A DNA stretch of 64,000 nucleotides from Uloborus plumipes (Eukaryota; Arthropoda; Arachnida; Araneae; Uloboridae). The DNA lies in the NCBI GenBank assembly GCA_038373865.1, contig JAXGGA010001104.1, positions 65,001 through 129,000 on the forward strand, read 5' to 3'. Positions 61,730 to 64,000 of this stretch are shown here, piece by piece. Made by a program: the position numbers and the translations under genes. The notes under the pieces are model-generated. The model made no database searches and had not been told where the DNA came from. It saw only the letters and a list, made by a program, of their open reading frames with translations. Positions within the stretch are counted from its first letter, which is position 1, and every line of letters starts with the position of its first letter.

Positions 61730-62270
61730 ATTTTTGGAAATTTTAAGGTGGGAGGGGGTGATTTAATATCCTCCACCGAAAATGTTCGATATCATAAAGA
61801 TGCAATTTCTTCCTATCTTTCATTGTAACGTTTGAGAAAAGTAGGGAGCTAACGGACAATTCGGCTAAAATTTTTCTTAATGTAAGTCCTAAAAAACACA
61901 CTGATGTAAGCTATATCGTTAATGATTGTAGGGGAAAAGTTAGGGTTTGGGGGCAGCCCGTAGAAATTCTTGATATTAAAGCTTTAAAAACTCAATTTTA
62001 GATTGCATTTAGAGACTTTTTGCGGGGTGTATGTGTTTTTCCTTTGATGTTTTTCGAAATTGGAGGCTTAAAAGGCATTTTTTTTTTTTCGTTAAGCTTT
62101 ATGACGTTAGAGCTATGTTTAGCTAAATTGGAGGAGAAGCTATGAGTAAGCGGGTCTTTACCTGAAAGTTTTCAAAATTCAACTGTTGAAAGACACTTTT
62201 AGGCTATCTTTACTAACCTTGAAAAGAGGCAGGTGATCGGGGACCTCCCCCCCCCTAAACCCGCTGGTGT
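61730..62270 (+). repeat. second locus of the 88-bp-type tandem array
   Basis: Phrases such as cgaaattggaggcttaaaagg, ctttaaaaactcaattttag, taatgattgtagggg and atgacgttagagc repeat with landmarks about 89 bases apart (for example 61831 and 61920) and match the array inside the hAT-like element at 54-55 kb. Ends in a C run before aaacccgctgg. About six diverged units. Confidence 0.5.
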
Positions 62271-63399
62271 TCACCTCTTGGTCCATTACGTCACTCTCGA
62301 AAGAGTTAGATTACTTTCGTTCGTATCTTTTGGTCCTGATTAATTCAATTTATTCTCGAAGTAAGCACCCGTATTGCTTTTTACCTTAAAGGAAGACACC
62401 TTGTAGAGGGTGCATCCGCCCTCAAGCTGGTGCGCAGAAGGGCCAAGCCGAGACTTATTTCATGAAATGAAGAATCGTTTTCCTGAAATTATTCTTCCAA
62501 AATTTTTTATGATCTAGTTTCAAAAGTCCCCTTAGTGGAATAAAATAATAAATCTGGTTTAAGTTTATTAAAACTTGGCTGAAACCCGAGAGGTCAATAA
62601 AGTAAGAATCAATTTAGTTTCATTTTCAGATGGTAAAATATTTGAAGTTATTAAAATGACGTTTAAAATGCAAGTTTTAAACTAAGATAATAAAAACGCT
62701 GAATTTTGCGCAGCGTAAAGTCAGTATTTGTGCAGACATTTTTCATTTTACTCAAAATTATCTAGCAAAAACCCCACTTTTTATTTCTGAAATCCATTGT
62801 TCATTTTTAGCCTACTTTTCTATAAAAGTTTTTAAAAAAGAAAAAAAAAAGCATGAAAGAAGACTTGATGCATCTTCAAAATATCGTTGAAAGAAAAAAA
62901 GAAGTCAAAAATAAATAAAATTATTAAATAAGTATCGAAAAATTGAAGATTGGGAAATGAGGATTTTAAAATGAGGAAAATGTGTCTGTCTGTCTATTTG
63001 TTTGTCTGCCCCCCCCCCCTCTCAATAACTTTTCAAGGAACAGTCTTTTTTTTTAAAGGACCTTAGAGATGACATCTCATTTCCATATTTTATTTTTTGA
63101 TATGAGCAATATATCGTTCGAATTTGAACAATTCAAAAAAAAGAAAAGGAAACATGATTTTTTGAGGGGAAAATTTAAACAATAACAGATATTAAACTCA
63201 AAGGCGGATTTGCTTCAAACGAACTTCATTGAAAATTAACTCTTGAAGAAGAAAGTACACAAAAGATATGTTTTTGATTTGGATACTCAAGGGCATTTCT
63301 TGAACAATTGTTTAACTATAATGCTTACGGAGGAATTTCAAATATTCTTACCCGAAAAACCAATAATACTACAAATTATTTTTTTCGTACTACCCTAGG
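62271..63399. other. unassigned DNA
   Basis: A TGTC/TGTT-type tract and C run lie at 62982-63024. Otherwise AT-rich with no gene. Confidence 0.4.
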
Positions 63400-63484
63400 A
63401 AATAAACTGTTGTTTTTGAAGTATAATACTGGCACTCGAGGCTCCAGTATTATAGTGTAAAAACAAATTTATTTTTTGCAGCGC
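63400..63484 (-). repeat. palindrome-rich CACTG..CAGTG repeat, copy E (short)
   Basis: Contains aataaactgttgtttttgaa, gtataatactggcactcgaggctcc and ends atttattttttgcagcg. Same orientation as copy D, but most internal modules are deleted and the left terminus is missing. Confidence 0.6.
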
Positions 63485-64000
63485 AATGGGTGGAGAAAAT
63501 TGAGAAAGACTCTGAATATATTCTTAAGTTTCTGTTTCAAGAAATAGGAAAAAAGTTATTGATAAAAATCAAAATACCATCTCTTGTACACTTAGCGTTT
63601 AGTGCATAGATGTTTTATTGGGAAATAATAATTGTTGATATTTGTTTCCCTCATTCTAAAGTAATAGTTTGAATTTAAATTTTTGGCAATGGAAAATAAA
63701 AGGAAACTCAGAAATTTACTTTTTCCAAAAAGAAGCTGCAATTAATCAACTTAAATTGAAAATTAGTTAATTACCGCATTATTTTTTTAACAGAATAGTA
63801 TCTGCATATTTATTGCTCAAAAGGTGTTGCTGCTTTAATTATTTGCTCATTTGTATTTAGTTACTCAGACTCCAAATAGTATTGCGGCTGAAATATTTCT
63901 ATATAAATGTTTTATTTTTTAATTTGCCTCTCATGAAAGCATAAGTTTAAATATCGGACAAAACAGTTGCTGCATTAAATGTGGTCTAAATAAAGAGTTC
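63485..64000. other. unassigned AT-rich DNA at right edge
   Basis: No feature recognised up to the window end. Confidence 0.4.

Overview
The window looks like AT-rich (roughly one-third GC by eye), gene-poor, repeat-rich nuclear DNA from an arthropod, probably an arachnid. The support is indirect: no operons or long open frames, a tRNA-derived SINE, many nested cut-and-paste transposons (piggyBac-like, PIF/Harbinger-like, hAT-like, TA-flanked), long A/T tracts and microsatellites. The spider-like impression rests on remembered repeat families and was not checked. No complete host gene, rRNA or functional tRNA is visible. The best host-coding candidate is a possible partial exon on the minus strand at the left edge (1-85), so the window may be intronic or intergenic DNA beside a gene to the left.

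Layout. 3.6-3.9 kb: LTR-like segment followed by a primer-binding-like site. 4.7-7.6 kb: a four-level nest, in which a CACTG..CAGTG palindrome-rich repeat is split at TTAA by a piggyBac-like element, which carries a retroelement fragment with 7-bp repeats, which is split at TAA by a Harbinger-like element holding a decayed MADF exon. 7.7, 11.7, 18.8 and 55.5 kb: short MITEs. 17.9-19.7 kb: a TA-flanked element with an iterated GTAAGTGCGTACC motif. 21.1-25.1 kb: a second piggyBac-like element with a transposase C-terminal remnant, containing a 2.5-kb foldback element with arms of nearly 900 bp and a conserved WHFFATSHGK-type frame in its centre. 30 kb: TA-flanked element with a CpG-rich core. 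33.9 kb: SINE. 35.7 kb: retroelement fragment. 38.2-41.6 kb: two elements with GGGTCATTCCA ends and an iterated GTTACGTTAGTCAC motif, one carrying a QNEVMAAHW-type protein remnant. 53.6-56.1 kb: a 2.5-kb hAT-like element with an exact 8-bp duplication and an internal array of units of about 88 bp; related sequence recurs at 61.7-62.3 kb. 59-61 kb: two Helitron/Helentron-like or otherwise unresolved repeats.

The most interesting signal is a possible poorly described DNA-transposon family: GGGTCATTCCA-type termini, 4-bp target duplications (ACAT, ATAA), and two protein motifs (QNEVMAAHW and WHFFATSHGK/CDGVGG) that I recall from one family of uncharacterised animal proteins. The motifs occur in two separate elements with related termini. 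Several GC-richer islands (15.7, 26.2, 29.2, 31.8, 34.4, 43.4 and 48.2 kb) are not explained by the repeats and could be conserved regulatory DNA.
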